A program made the translations under genes and the position numbers. Shown one piece after another: positions 1-7,777 of a DNA stretch of 64,000 nt (positions are counted from its first letter, which is position 1; every line of letters starts with the position of its first letter). This DNA is from Allotamlana fucoidanivorans (GTDB taxonomy: Bacteria > Bacteroidota > Bacteroidia > Flavobacteriales > Flavobacteriaceae), in contig NZ_CP074074.1 in the NCBI RefSeq assembly GCF_045788535.1, positions 1,116,001 to 1,180,000 of the forward strand, in the 5' to 3' direction. The notes beneath the pieces were generated by a model. It made no database searches, was not told where the DNA came from, and saw nothing but the letters and a program-made list of their open reading frames with translations.

Positions 1-141
1 TTTGATCAAGATTTATATGCTATGGTTGGAAGAACTACAAAAAACACCTATCAATTAGGTGATGAAGTTATTGTAAAAGTGAAAAACACCGATTTAATTA
101 AGAAGCATTTAGATTTTAATTTGATAGGAAAACAAGAATAG
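1..141 (+). CDS. rnr: Ribonuclease R, C-terminal end (partial)
   Basis: Only the last 46 codons lie in the window; the gene begins to the left. The readable frame from base 1 to the TAG at 139-141 contains GRTTKNTYQLGDEV followed by VKVKNTDLIKKHLDF, which is how the S1 RNA-binding domain of Bacteroidetes RNase R ends. RNase R is a processive 3'-5' exoribonuclease that degrades structured RNA. The catalytic RNB domain is outside the window, so the identification rests on this tail alone. The next gene is convergent and its stop lies only 5 nt away. Confidence 0.75.
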   Translation, partial: FDQDLYAMVGRTTKNTYQLGDEVIVKVKNTDLIKKHLDFNLIGKQE

Positions 142-146
142 AAAGT

Positions 147-1463
147 TTATTTATTCATTTTATTTTGATGTCTTTTTTTCTCAACTTCGGAAAGATTTAA
201 GCCTTTTTCTCTTAGAAATGCATTATGTTTTGGGCTTCCAATAATTTGAGAAGCATATACACCTGAATGCCCTGAAAACAAGTAAGCAGTAGAACAAGCT
301 AAAGCTATAAACACCCCCGATTCTATGCCAAAAAGTTCAATACCCATAACGGTACATGCAATTGGTGTGTTTGTAGCACCAGCAAAAACAGCTACAAATC
401 CCATACCAGCTAGTAAACTCATAGGCAAAGGTATAAACCAAATTAAAACATTTCCTAAAGTAGCACCAATAAAAAACAATGGTGTTACTTCACCACCTTT
501 AAATCCAGCACCAAGTGTAAAAGAGGTAAATAAAACTTTTAATAAGAAATCATAAGAGTTTAAGTTGGTATTAAAAGCATCTACAATCGTTGGAATACCA
601 AGCCCTATATACTTTGTAGTGCCCATAAAATAAATGGTTATAGCTAATATAGCACCACCAATAACAGGGCGTAGTGGCGGATATTTTATATGCTTCTTAA
701 ATAAATCGCTCCAAAAATGTGTTGATTTTGAAAAAAGCATAGCTACCAAACCAAAAATAATACCCGCTAATAAACACCATAACAGATTTATTGGTGTCAT
801 GTCTGCAACAGCGCTAATAGTGTAGTGTGTGTGTGATACACCCCAAATATCACAAAAATAATCTGAGAAAACAGCGGCTATAAAACTCGGAATTATAGCA
901 TCTAATCGTATTCTTCCTAATACTAAAACTTCCAGGGCAAAAATACCACCAGCTAATGGGGTTCCAAATACAGAGGCAAAACCCGCACTAATACCCGCAA
1001 TTAAAACAATTTGTCTATCGCGTTTTGTAAGTTTTAAAATTTTGGTGAACCTATCTGCAATAGCACCACCTATTTGTACAGCTGTACCTTCACGGCCTGC
1101 CGAACCACCAAATAAATGCGTGAGTATGGTACCAAATAGAACGAGAGGTGCCATTCTAAAAGGGATAATTTTTTTAGGCGAATGAAATTCTTCCAATAAT
1201 AAATTATTACCTTTTACCACACTGTTTCCAAATAGATGATAAGATAAACCAATAATAAAACCACCTACAGGAAGCAGTGCAATAATCCATAAATGATTTT
1301 CTCTCCAATTAGTAGCCCAGTCTAAACTCAATAAAAAGAAGGCTGAAACACTACCCACTAATACCCCTAATATCAAACAAATAACTAACCATTTTAAGAG
1401 ATAAAAAAGGGATGGAATTTGCTCAACGGAGAAAATAAGTTTTTTTATTTGTGTACGGTTCAT
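147..1463 (-). CDS. CLC-family anion/proton antiporter, CLC-F-like
   Basis: A 438-residue integral membrane protein of the CLC family with about ten hydrophobic segments. The gating-glutamate motif reads GREGT (residues 123-127), not the GREGP of chloride CLCs. The usual GSGIP selectivity loop is absent; the aligned place reads KGNNLLL (84-90). As I recall, both changes are typical of the CLC-F branch, which exports fluoride in exchange for protons, so I infer fluoride resistance rather than chloride transport. Standard annotation would say voltage-gated chloride channel. There is no cytoplasmic CBS domain. No fluoride riboswitch could be recognised in the 155 nt upstream. The gene is monocistronic and convergent with rnr. 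Confidence 0.88.
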   Translation of the reverse strand: MNRTQIKKLIFSVEQIPSLFYLLKWLVICLILGVLVGSVSAFFLLSLDWATNWRENHLWIIALLPVGGFIIGLSYHLFGNSVVKGNNLLLEEFHSPKKIIPFRMAPLVLFGTILTHLFGGSAGREGTAVQIGGAIADRFTKILKLTKRDRQIVLIAGISAGFASVFGTPLAGGIFALEVLVLGRIRLDAIIPSFIAAVFSDYFCDIWGVSHTHYTISAVADMTPINLLWCLLAGIIFGLVAMLFSKSTHFWSDLFKKHIKYPPLRPVIGGAILAITIYFMGTTKYIGLGIPTIVDAFNTNLNSYDFLLKVLFTSFTLGAGFKGGEVTPLFFIGATLGNVLIWFIPLPMSLLAGMGFVAVFAGATNTPIACTVMGIELFGIESGVFIALACSTAYLFSGHSGVYASQIIGSPKHNAFLREKGLNLSEVEKKRHQNKMNK

Positions 1464-1618
1464 ATATTGCGATAAATATACTAATTCTGGAAGTATAGCC
1501 TGCTACCTTTTTTAATAAAGCGAGTGTTTATAATTGGTAATATAAATTATTAAAATTTTTATAATTTATAATCAAAATATACTTACGGAATAATTATTGA
1601 TAATTTTTATTTTAAATT

Positions 1619-2308
1619 ATGCCCCGTATGATACGTTATATATTCATTATTACACTAGTATGTCTATCTATAAAAAGTACCGCACAAGACGCTATTCAAA
1701 AAGCTGTTGGTGAATTTTCAGAATTAAAGGTTTATGATTTGATTCAATTGCAATTGGTACCCGCCGACGATAATAGAATTGTCATACAAGGCGAAAATAA
1801 AAACAGTGTTATTGTTACTAATAAAAATGGTAAGTTGAAGGTTAAAATGAATATTGAAAAGGCTTTTAACGGATCAGAAACAAAAGTGGTTTTATATTAT
1901 TCCAAACTTGATATCATTGATGTAAATGAAGGCGCTCAAGTAACATCTGATTATACTATAAAACAATTTGATCTTATTTTAAAAGCACAAGAAGGTGGTA
2001 TTATAGACGTGCCTTTTGAAACCACATATACTGAAATTAAAGCAGTAACAGGAGGAATAGTTTATGCTAAAGGCTTGGCTAAAAACCAAAGAATAACGTT
2101 GTTAACTGGTGGTAGTTATATGGGAGAACACTTGGTTACAGAAAATACCGAAGTATCAATAAGTGCTGCTGGTGAAGCTCATGTAAATGGTTCAAAATTA
2201 GTAGATGTGAAGATTAGGGCAGGAGGCGATGTATTTATTTATGGTAACCCCGAAACCATAACAGAAAATACAGCCCTCGGCGGACGTGTAAAACGTATAA
2301 ATGAGTAG
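1619..2308 (+). CDS. Head-GIN (DUF2807) secreted protein
   Basis: A 229-residue protein with a signal peptide (MIRYIFIITLVCLSIKSTAQ, starting at residue 4) and then a repetitive beta-strand domain. Phrases such as VGEFSELKVYDLIQLQLVPAD and the regularly spaced GG/AGG turns match the head-GIN domain (DUF2807), a right-handed beta-helix-like fold widespread in Bacteroidetes and annotated as putative auto-transporter adhesin. The exact function is unknown. A second ATG at codon 4 (1628) could be the true start, because the signal peptide begins there. It stands alone between a divergent CLC gene and lysE. Confidence 0.85.
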   Translation: MPRMIRYIFIITLVCLSIKSTAQDAIQKAVGEFSELKVYDLIQLQLVPADDNRIVIQGENKNSVIVTNKNGKLKVKMNIEKAFNGSETKVVLYYSKLDIIDVNEGAQVTSDYTIKQFDLILKAQEGGIIDVPFETTYTEIKAVTGGIVYAKGLAKNQRITLLTGGSYMGEHLVTENTEVSISAAGEAHVNGSKLVDVKIRAGGDVFIYGNPETITENTALGGRVKRINE

Positions 2309-2410
2309 TTAGGTTTAAAGCCTTCAAATAGATTATTTTTTATTTACTATCTCAGCTTTTGCTAATAAAATTAAAATATTTCTTTACTTTGTGTAAAGCC
2401 TCTCTTTTTC

Positions 2411-3088
2411 ATGTTTGATGATATTTTAACAGCAATTCCTTTCGGGATTATTTTAGCATTTACTATTGGTCCTGTGTTTTTTGTGCTACTAGAAACTAGT
2501 GCAACAAAAGGCTTTAGAAGCGCTTTAATTTTTGATTTAGGCGTTATTTTGGCCGATATCATATTTATTTTAATAGCATTCTACAGTACCAACAGCTTAA
2601 GAGGTAAAATAGGAAACGACCCAAGTTTTTTAATTTTTGGAGGTGTTTTACTTATTGTTTATGGTATTATTTCCTTTGTTAGAACATCAAAATCATTTAG
2701 GGCAATTGTGAAAGAATATCATAAGGTTGAAATTCAAAAAGATTATGGTAAGTTATTTATAAAAGGGTTTTTACTTAACTTTATTAATATAGGTGTTTTG
2801 CTGGGATGGTTAGGTTTTATTGTATTAGGAGATTCTTTAACCACTTCGAAAAACGGCGGTGTGATTTTTATAGTGTCTATGCTGTTATCTTATTTTGTGT
2901 CCGATTTATTTAAAATACTAATAGCTAAGCGGCTCAAAGCTAAATTAACGCCCCGATTAATATTTAAAACAAAGAAAATTATTGCGTTAGTTATACTAGG
3001 CTTTGGTATTTTGTTATTGATACAAGGATTGTTTCCTGACGCTTATGAAAAGAATAAAGAAAAAATAGAACAAAAAATATACTCATAA
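2411..3088 (+). CDS. LysE/RhtB-family amino-acid exporter
   Basis: A 225-residue inner-membrane protein with about six transmembrane segments. The N-terminus, IPFGIILAFTIGPVFFVLLETSATKGFRSALIFDLGV split over residues 8-45, has the GPxFF...GxRxgl...G pattern of LysE/RhtB translocators, which export lysine, arginine, homoserine or related metabolites using the proton gradient. The substrate cannot be told from sequence. A strong hairpin terminator starts right at the stop codon. The gene faces the tRNA-Cys gene tail to tail and appears monocistronic. Confidence 0.88.
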   Translation: MFDDILTAIPFGIILAFTIGPVFFVLLETSATKGFRSALIFDLGVILADIIFILIAFYSTNSLRGKIGNDPSFLIFGGVLLIVYGIISFVRTSKSFRAIVKEYHKVEIQKDYGKLFIKGFLLNFINIGVLLGWLGFIVLGDSLTTSKNGGVIFIVSMLLSYFVSDLFKILIAKRLKAKLTPRLIFKTKKIIALVILGFGILLLIQGLFPDAYEKNKEKIEQKIYS

Positions 3089-3125
3089 AAAAAGCTTTCA
3101 GTAAATTCTGAAAGCTTTTTTTTTT
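3087..3125. terminator. Bidirectional Rho-independent terminator
   Basis: A perfect stem of about 15 bp with a 6-nt loop (AAAGCTTTCAG-TAAATT-CTGAAAGCTTT) is flanked by A and T runs. It can end both the lysE-like gene on the plus strand and the tRNA-Cys transcript on the minus strand. Confidence 0.85.
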
Positions 3126-3126
3126 G

Positions 3127-3198
3127 AGGCGTCGAGCGGAATCGAACCGCTGTAGCAGGTTTTGCAGACCTGTGCCTAAGCCACTCGGCCACGACGCC
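3127..3198 (-). tRNA. tRNA-Cys (GCA)
   Basis: Read on the minus strand, a 72-nt cloverleaf: acceptor stem GGCGTCG/CGACGCC, D-arm GCCGAGTGGCTTAGGC, anticodon loop CTGCAAA with anticodon GCA (plus-strand 3163-3165), and T-arm GCGGTTCGATTCCGC. The discriminator base is U (complement of base 3127), the identity element of tRNA-Cys. The CCA end is not encoded. Open frames crossing this locus on both strands are artefacts. Confidence 0.97.
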
Positions 3199-3246
3199 AT
3201 TGTTGCTGCAAATGTAAAAAAAAAAGTCATTTTACCTTACATAAAT

Positions 3247-3609
3247 TTACTTTTTACGTTTTTGAGTCATTTTTATCGTTACATTCTCAACATCACCACC
3301 AATTGGCGGGTTTATTTTGCTTACAGAAACCGTTGCGCGCTTTATAAGTTTATTGTCTTCAAATATTTTATTTAAAATACGTTTAGCCACAGTTTCTAGA
3401 AGGTAAGAAGGTTTGCTCATTTCTTCTTTAATAACCCTATTTAAAAAGACATAATCAACCGTATCATCAAGTTTATCTGTGTTAGCTGAGGTTTGCAAAT
3501 CAGCTTTAACTTCTAAATCAACGCGGTAATCACTACCAATTTTAGTTTCTTCCTTTAAGCACCCATGATAGGCAAATACCCGGATGTTTTCTAATTTTAT
3601 TATTCCCAT
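3247..3609 (-). CDS. folB: Dihydroneopterin aldolase
   Basis: A 120-residue protein of the usual FolB length. It converts 7,8-dihydroneopterin to 6-hydroxymethyl-dihydropterin plus glycolaldehyde in folate synthesis. Visible family motifs are the N-terminal IKLENIRVFAYHGCLKEE (the YHG segment near the active site), DTVDYVFLNRVI in the middle, LLETVAKRI with the substrate-binding glutamate, and SKINPPIGGDVENVTI near the end. Its start codon overlaps the stop of the upstream zinc-ribbon gene by one base (TAATG), so the two are co-translated. It lies just downstream of tRNA-Cys on the same strand. Confidence 0.93.
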   Translation of the reverse strand: MGIIKLENIRVFAYHGCLKEETKIGSDYRVDLEVKADLQTSANTDKLDDTVDYVFLNRVIKEEMSKPSYLLETVAKRILNKIFEDNKLIKRATVSVSKINPPIGGDVENVTIKMTQKRKK

Positions 3610-3818
3610 TAATTTGTAAAAAAATCAAATATATTACTTAGTGCACTTGTTTTTGCTTTATAAAATTCTGTATACGTACAACGTTCACATGTTACAGCTG
3701 TAAATTTTTGGTTTTGCACATCAAAAATTTTAGATAATGTACCGCCTGTAGCTCGCATTTGCCCAATTTTATATGTGTTATGATGGCATTTTGGACAGGT
3801 ATAATTTAAATTTTCCAT
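3609..3818 (-). CDS. Small zinc-ribbon protein (COG3478-like)
   Basis: A 69-residue protein with two CxxC knuckles, CPKCHHNTY (residues 8-16) and TCERCTYTEFYK (43-54), spaced like a zinc ribbon. The overall pattern (TGGTLSKIFDVQNQKF between the knuckles, then a short hydrophobic tail) resembles the predicted nucleic-acid-binding zinc-ribbon family COG3478 (YpzJ-like). No experimental role is known to me. It is the first gene of a two-gene operon with folB, with a 1-nt stop/start overlap. Confidence 0.82.
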   Translation of the reverse strand: MENLNYTCPKCHHNTYKIGQMRATGGTLSKIFDVQNQKFTAVTCERCTYTEFYKAKTSALSNIFDFFTN

Positions 3819-3923
3819 AGTATTATATCTTTAATATTTCTGTTATTCAAGATATAGGTATTAAGAAATAAAGTATTGTTACGCTTATCAGATTTAATTG
3901 AGCAAAAATAGCTTGAATTTCCG

Positions 3924-3931
3924 TAATTTTG
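3924..3931 (+). promoter_or_regulatory. Putative -7 element of the glnS promoter
   Basis: TAATTTTG matches the Bacteroidetes sigma-A -7 consensus TAnnTTTG, 28 nt before the glnS ATG. A weak -33 match (ATTG at 3897-3900) lies 23 nt upstream. Assignment is by motif only. Confidence 0.45.
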
Positions 3932-3959
3932 AGGCTTGTTTAGTTAAAAACCTCAGAAG

Positions 3960-5957
3960 ATGTCTGAAGAAAGAAAATCACTCAATTTTATTGAGCAAAT
4001 TATAGAAGAAGATTTGGCAAATGGTATGGCAAAAAACGATTTACGTTTTCGTTTTCCGCCTGAGCCAAATGGCTATTTACATATTGGTCATACTAAAGCC
4101 ATTGGTATTAGTTTTGGGTTAGGAGAGTATTATAATGCACCAGTAAACTTACGTTTTGATGATACAAACCCGGCAAAAGAGGAACAGGAATATGTAGATG
4201 CTATTAAAGAAGATGTGGCTTGGTTGGGCTATAAGTGGGACAAAGAATTATTTTCTTCAGATTATTTTCAGCAACTATATGATTGGGCGGTAAAGCTGAT
4301 TAAAGAAGGAAAAGCTTATGTTGATTCTCAATCAAGCGAAGCTATGGCTGAACAAAAAGGAACACCTACACAACCTGGAGTTGATGGACCGTTTAGAAAT
4401 CGTTCTATTGAGGAAAATTTAGATCTTTTTGAGCGCATGAAAAACGGTGAGTTTGATGAAGGCGAACATATTTTGCGTGCAAAAATAAATATGCAGCACC
4501 CTAATATGCTGATGCGCGATCCCATTATGTATCGTATTTTAAAGAAGCACCACCACAGAACGGAAAATGATTGGTGTATTTATCCTATGTATGACTGGAC
4601 ACATGGTGAGAGTGATTATATAGAACAAATATCGCATTCATTATGTTCTTTAGAGTTTAAACCGCATAGAGAACTCTATGACTGGTTTTTAGATCAGGTG
4701 GTAGATCCCGATAAACTAAGACCAAAACAACGTGAGTTTGCACGTTTAAATTTGAGTTACACCATTATGAGTAAGCGTAAATTACTCAAGTTGGTTGAAG
4801 ACGGTGTTGTAAATGGATGGGATGATCCAAGAATGCCTACTATTTCAGGACTGCGTCGAAGAGGTTATACGCCTGCAGCCATTAGAAAATTTGTTGAAAC
4901 TGTTGGAGTTGCTAAACGTGATAATGTTATTGATGTTTCGCTTTTAGAATTTTGCATTCGCGAAGATTTAAATAAAACGGCACGCCGTGTTATGGCAGTT
5001 TTAAACCCTGTAAAAGTAGTTATTACAAATTATCCGGAAGATAAAGAAGAGTGGTTAGACACTGAAAATAATCAAGAAGACGAAAGTGCTGGTTTTAGAA
5101 AAGTCCCCTTTACACGTGAGCTATATATTGAAAAATCTGATTTTAAAGAAGAAGCCAGTAATAAATTCTTTAGATTAAAACTTGGTGGCGAGGTTAGACT
5201 TAAAAGTGCATATATCATAAAAGCTGAAAGCGTTGTAAAAAATGCTCAAGGTGAGGTGACTGAAATACATTGTACGTATTCTGAAGATACTTCTAAAAAA
5301 GTTAAAGGAACCTTACATTGGGTATCTATAGCACATGCTATTAAAGCTGTAGTTAGAGAATATGATAGATTGTTTATGGATGAAGCTCCAGATAGTCATC
5401 AGGATAAAGATTTTATGGAATTTATCAATCCTAATTCTTTGAAAACAATTGAAGCGTTTGTTGAACCAAGTTTAAAAAAAGCTAAAATAGGGGAGCGTTT
5501 TCAATTTCAGCGTTTAGGTTATTTTAATGTAGATAATGATTCTACGGCTAATAATTTGGTGTTTAATAAAACGGTTGGTTTAAGAGATTCATGGGCAAAG
5601 CAAAAACCAAAACCAACTCAAAATACTAATCCGCAACAACAAAGACCTCAAAAAAAGGCTATTGATGTTATTCAGCAATTGGGTAAAAAATACACCAACT
5701 TACCTGAAGCGAAACAGTTAAAAGTAAAATCAGAAATACTAGAATTAGCTAACAATGTTACTTATGAGGAATTAGCTCCTTTGTTTAATACGGCCGTTAA
5801 AAAGGTAGGAACGCGTATTGCGGTAGCTTTAGTGTTGGGTGTTTTATTAAAGCATGGTCATGAAAAAAATGAAGAGGTTCAAGCTTTTATTACCACGGCT
5901 TTGGAAGATAAAAATGCTTTATTAGTAGCTGAGGCACAGGCTATTTCTAAGGGTTGA
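3960..5957 (+). CDS. glnS: Glutamine-tRNA ligase / YqeY domain fusion
   Basis: A 665-residue class I aminoacyl-tRNA synthetase that charges tRNA-Gln with glutamine. The HIGH signature is in PEPNGYLHIGHTKAI (HIGH at residues 41-44) and the KMSKS equivalent is MSKRK near residue 270. DDTNPAKEEQEYVDAI and MYDWTHGESDYIEQISHS are GlnRS-specific. The first ~550 residues cover the normal enzyme. After a Gln/Pro/Asn-rich linker (about 540-565) the C-terminus forms a YqeY/GatB-type helical domain (IDVIQQLGKKYTNLPEA onward). This fusion is normal for Bacteroidetes and the extra domain probably aids tRNA binding. It is a single gene with its own promoter-like element. Confidence 0.96.
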   Translation: MSEERKSLNFIEQIIEEDLANGMAKNDLRFRFPPEPNGYLHIGHTKAIGISFGLGEYYNAPVNLRFDDTNPAKEEQEYVDAIKEDVAWLGYKWDKELFSSDYFQQLYDWAVKLIKEGKAYVDSQSSEAMAEQKGTPTQPGVDGPFRNRSIEENLDLFERMKNGEFDEGEHILRAKINMQHPNMLMRDPIMYRILKKHHHRTENDWCIYPMYDWTHGESDYIEQISHSLCSLEFKPHRELYDWFLDQVVDPDKLRPKQREFARLNLSYTIMSKRKLLKLVEDGVVNGWDDPRMPTISGLRRRGYTPAAIRKFVETVGVAKRDNVIDVSLLEFCIREDLNKTARRVMAVLNPVKVVITNYPEDKEEWLDTENNQEDESAGFRKVPFTRELYIEKSDFKEEASNKFFRLKLGGEVRLKSAYIIKAESVVKNAQGEVTEIHCTYSEDTSKKVKGTLHWVSIAHAIKAVVREYDRLFMDEAPDSHQDKDFMEFINPNSLKTIEAFVEPSLKKAKIGERFQFQRLGYFNVDNDSTANNLVFNKTVGLRDSWAKQKPKPTQNTNPQQQRPQKKAIDVIQQLGKKYTNLPEAKQLKVKSEILELANNVTYEELAPLFNTAVKKVGTRIAVALVLGVLLKHGHEKNEEVQAFITTALEDKNALLVAEAQAISKG

Positions 5958-6024
5958 TTTTATAAAATAATATTTATGTATTGGTTTTTTAACTATATTT
6001 AGATACAAACTAAACGTTATTATT

Positions 6025-6510
6025 ATGGAATTATTCAATCCCGTTGCCATGTTATTGGCAGCAGTTTCGGCCATGGTTGTCGGGTTTATTTGGTACAATC
6101 CCAAAGTATTTGGAACAGCTTGGATGACGGCTGCAGAAATGACAGAAGAAAAAATGAAAGGCGCAAACATGGCTAAAATTTTCGGATTAGCATTTGTTTT
6201 TGCCTTTTTGCTATCTACCGCTTTACCAGGCATTGTTATTCATCAAATGGGTGTGTTTAGTCTAGTAGGCGGAGACCCTGCATCGGCTTTACCTTCTTAT
6301 GAAATTTTTATTACCGATTATGGTGATGCTTTTAGAACCTTTAAACATGGTGCTTTTCATGGGGTGCTTACAGGTGTTTTTATTGCGCTTCCTATTTTAG
6401 GTACCAATGCGTTATTTGAACGTAAAAGTGCAAAATACATTTTTATTAATGCTGGATATTGGATTGTAACCCTTGCAGTAATGGGAGCCATTATTTGTGG
6501 AATGAAGTAA
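6025..6510 (+). CDS. DUF1761 membrane protein
   Basis: A 161-residue inner-membrane protein with four predicted hydrophobic segments. The N-terminal pattern NPVAMLLAAVSAMVVGFIWYNPKVFGTAWM is typical of DUF1761, as are the conserved FGLAFVFAFLLSTAL and FKHGAFHGVLTGVFIALPI segments (residues 52-66 and about 108-126). The family has no established function. A hairpin terminator follows 25 nt after the stop. Confidence 0.82.
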   Translation: MELFNPVAMLLAAVSAMVVGFIWYNPKVFGTAWMTAAEMTEEKMKGANMAKIFGLAFVFAFLLSTALPGIVIHQMGVFSLVGGDPASALPSYEIFITDYGDAFRTFKHGAFHGVLTGVFIALPILGTNALFERKSAKYIFINAGYWIVTLAVMGAIICGMK

Positions 6511-6534
6511 TTTTTGTAAACTTTTAACATAATT

Positions 6535-6567
6535 AAAGACTGAGAATTGTAATTTTCAGTCTTTTTT
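6535..6567 (+). terminator. Rho-independent terminator
   Basis: The stem AAAGACTGA/TCAGTCTTT is followed by TTT after the DUF1761 gene. The next gene begins only 8 nt after the T run, so that gene must use a promoter overlapping this region or rely on read-through. Confidence 0.75.
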
Positions 6568-6574
6568 AGTTCTA

Positions 6575-7729
6575 TTGAAAACCTTTCAAATTTATCGTTC
6601 AACCAGAGATCTCCCAAAAACATGGGATACCCTTGTAAAGCACGATGTGTTTTTACAATCTTATTATTTAGAGGCGCTTGTACAAGGTGGTCCAAGTAAT
6701 ATAAAAATATATTTTGTAGGCATTTTTTCTGATGATGAATTGGTTGGAGTTGCTATTATTCAAATTGTTAATTTGTATTTAAAAGATATGTTCAGAAAAG
6801 CTGAAGTATCCTGTGCTAAAGAGTTTTTTAGAAGTATCATTTCAAAAATATTAAAAGGTAATGTGTTAGTGGTTGGTAACTTAACCCACACTGGGCAGCA
6901 CAGTATGTTTTTCAATAAAAAAAAGATAACATTAACGGAATATGCCGAAACTATTTATAAAGCTGTAACCGCGCTTAAAAATGATTTTTATAGGGAACAC
7001 AGAAAACCAATTCATGCTATATTGCTAAAGGATTTTTTTGTAAACGAGATGAAATTGAAAAAGACACCTGTTTTTGATAGTTTTAATTTTCACGAGGTTA
7101 GCGTACAACCCAATATGATTTTAGAAACTAGAAAGCAATGGTCTAATATGCAAGATTATGTTTCAGATTTATCTAAAAAATACCGCGATCGTTATAAACG
7201 TGCTAGAAAGAAGTTAGGGGATATTTACTGTAAAGAATTAGATTTACATGCCGTGCAATTAAACGCTGTAGTGTTGCATACATTATACCTTAACGTTTCT
7301 AGCAATGCCAAGTTTAATAGTTTTATTTTACCCCAAGATCATTTTTTTGTTTTGAAACAAAAATTAAATGATAATTTTAAGGTATTTGGCTATTACTTGA
7401 ACCATAAGTTGGTTGGCTTTTTTACACTTATTTTAAATAGTAGACAACTTGAAACCTATTTTTTAGGGTATGATACAAAACATCAATACGGCAATCAGTT
7501 ATATTTAAACATGTTGTATGATATGCTAGATTTTGGTATCACACAAAGATTTACTTCTGTGATTTATGCCAGAACAGCTATGGCTATTAAAAGTTCGGTA
7601 GGCGCCAAACCAAGGCCTATGGTTATGTATATGAAGCATACTAATGGTACGTTAAATAGAATTTTAAAACCTGTTTTTAAGTTGATGAACCCAAAACAAG
7701 ATTGGGAAGAACGACATCCATTTAAATAA
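6575..7729 (+). CDS. GNAT-type acyltransferase (FemAB/BioF2-like)
   Basis: A 384-residue protein with the layout of the peptidoglycan-biosynthesis/BioF2-like GNAT family (Acetyltransf_6). The second half carries NDNFKVFGYYLNHKLVGFFTLIL followed by ETYFLGYDTKHQYGNQLYLNMLYDMLDFGI, a GNAT-like core. The substrate is unknown. Translation is taken from a TTG at 6575 (KTFQIYRSTRDLPKTWDTLV follows) because no in-frame ATG occurs before codon ~70 and the N-terminal residues look conserved. The start sits immediately after a terminator hairpin. Confidence 0.8.
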   Translation: MKTFQIYRSTRDLPKTWDTLVKHDVFLQSYYLEALVQGGPSNIKIYFVGIFSDDELVGVAIIQIVNLYLKDMFRKAEVSCAKEFFRSIISKILKGNVLVVGNLTHTGQHSMFFNKKKITLTEYAETIYKAVTALKNDFYREHRKPIHAILLKDFFVNEMKLKKTPVFDSFNFHEVSVQPNMILETRKQWSNMQDYVSDLSKKYRDRYKRARKKLGDIYCKELDLHAVQLNAVVLHTLYLNVSSNAKFNSFILPQDHFFVLKQKLNDNFKVFGYYLNHKLVGFFTLILNSRQLETYFLGYDTKHQYGNQLYLNMLYDMLDFGITQRFTSVIYARTAMAIKSSVGAKPRPMVMYMKHTNGTLNRILKPVFKLMNPKQDWEERHPFK

Positions 7730-7777
7730 ATGAGAAACTAAAACTTAACTTTATAATATAAGTTCTAAGGAATAGAA

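Noticed and set aside
1464..1618. Fluoride riboswitch upstream of the CLC-F-like gene
   Set aside because: Reading the minus strand, I could not find the conserved GGnGATGG...CTGATG layout of the crcB motif.
2991..3375. Open frames on both strands across the tRNA-Cys locus (about 79 and 83 codons)
   Set aside because: They read through the tRNA and a terminator hairpin; the encoded peptides have no protein-like pattern.
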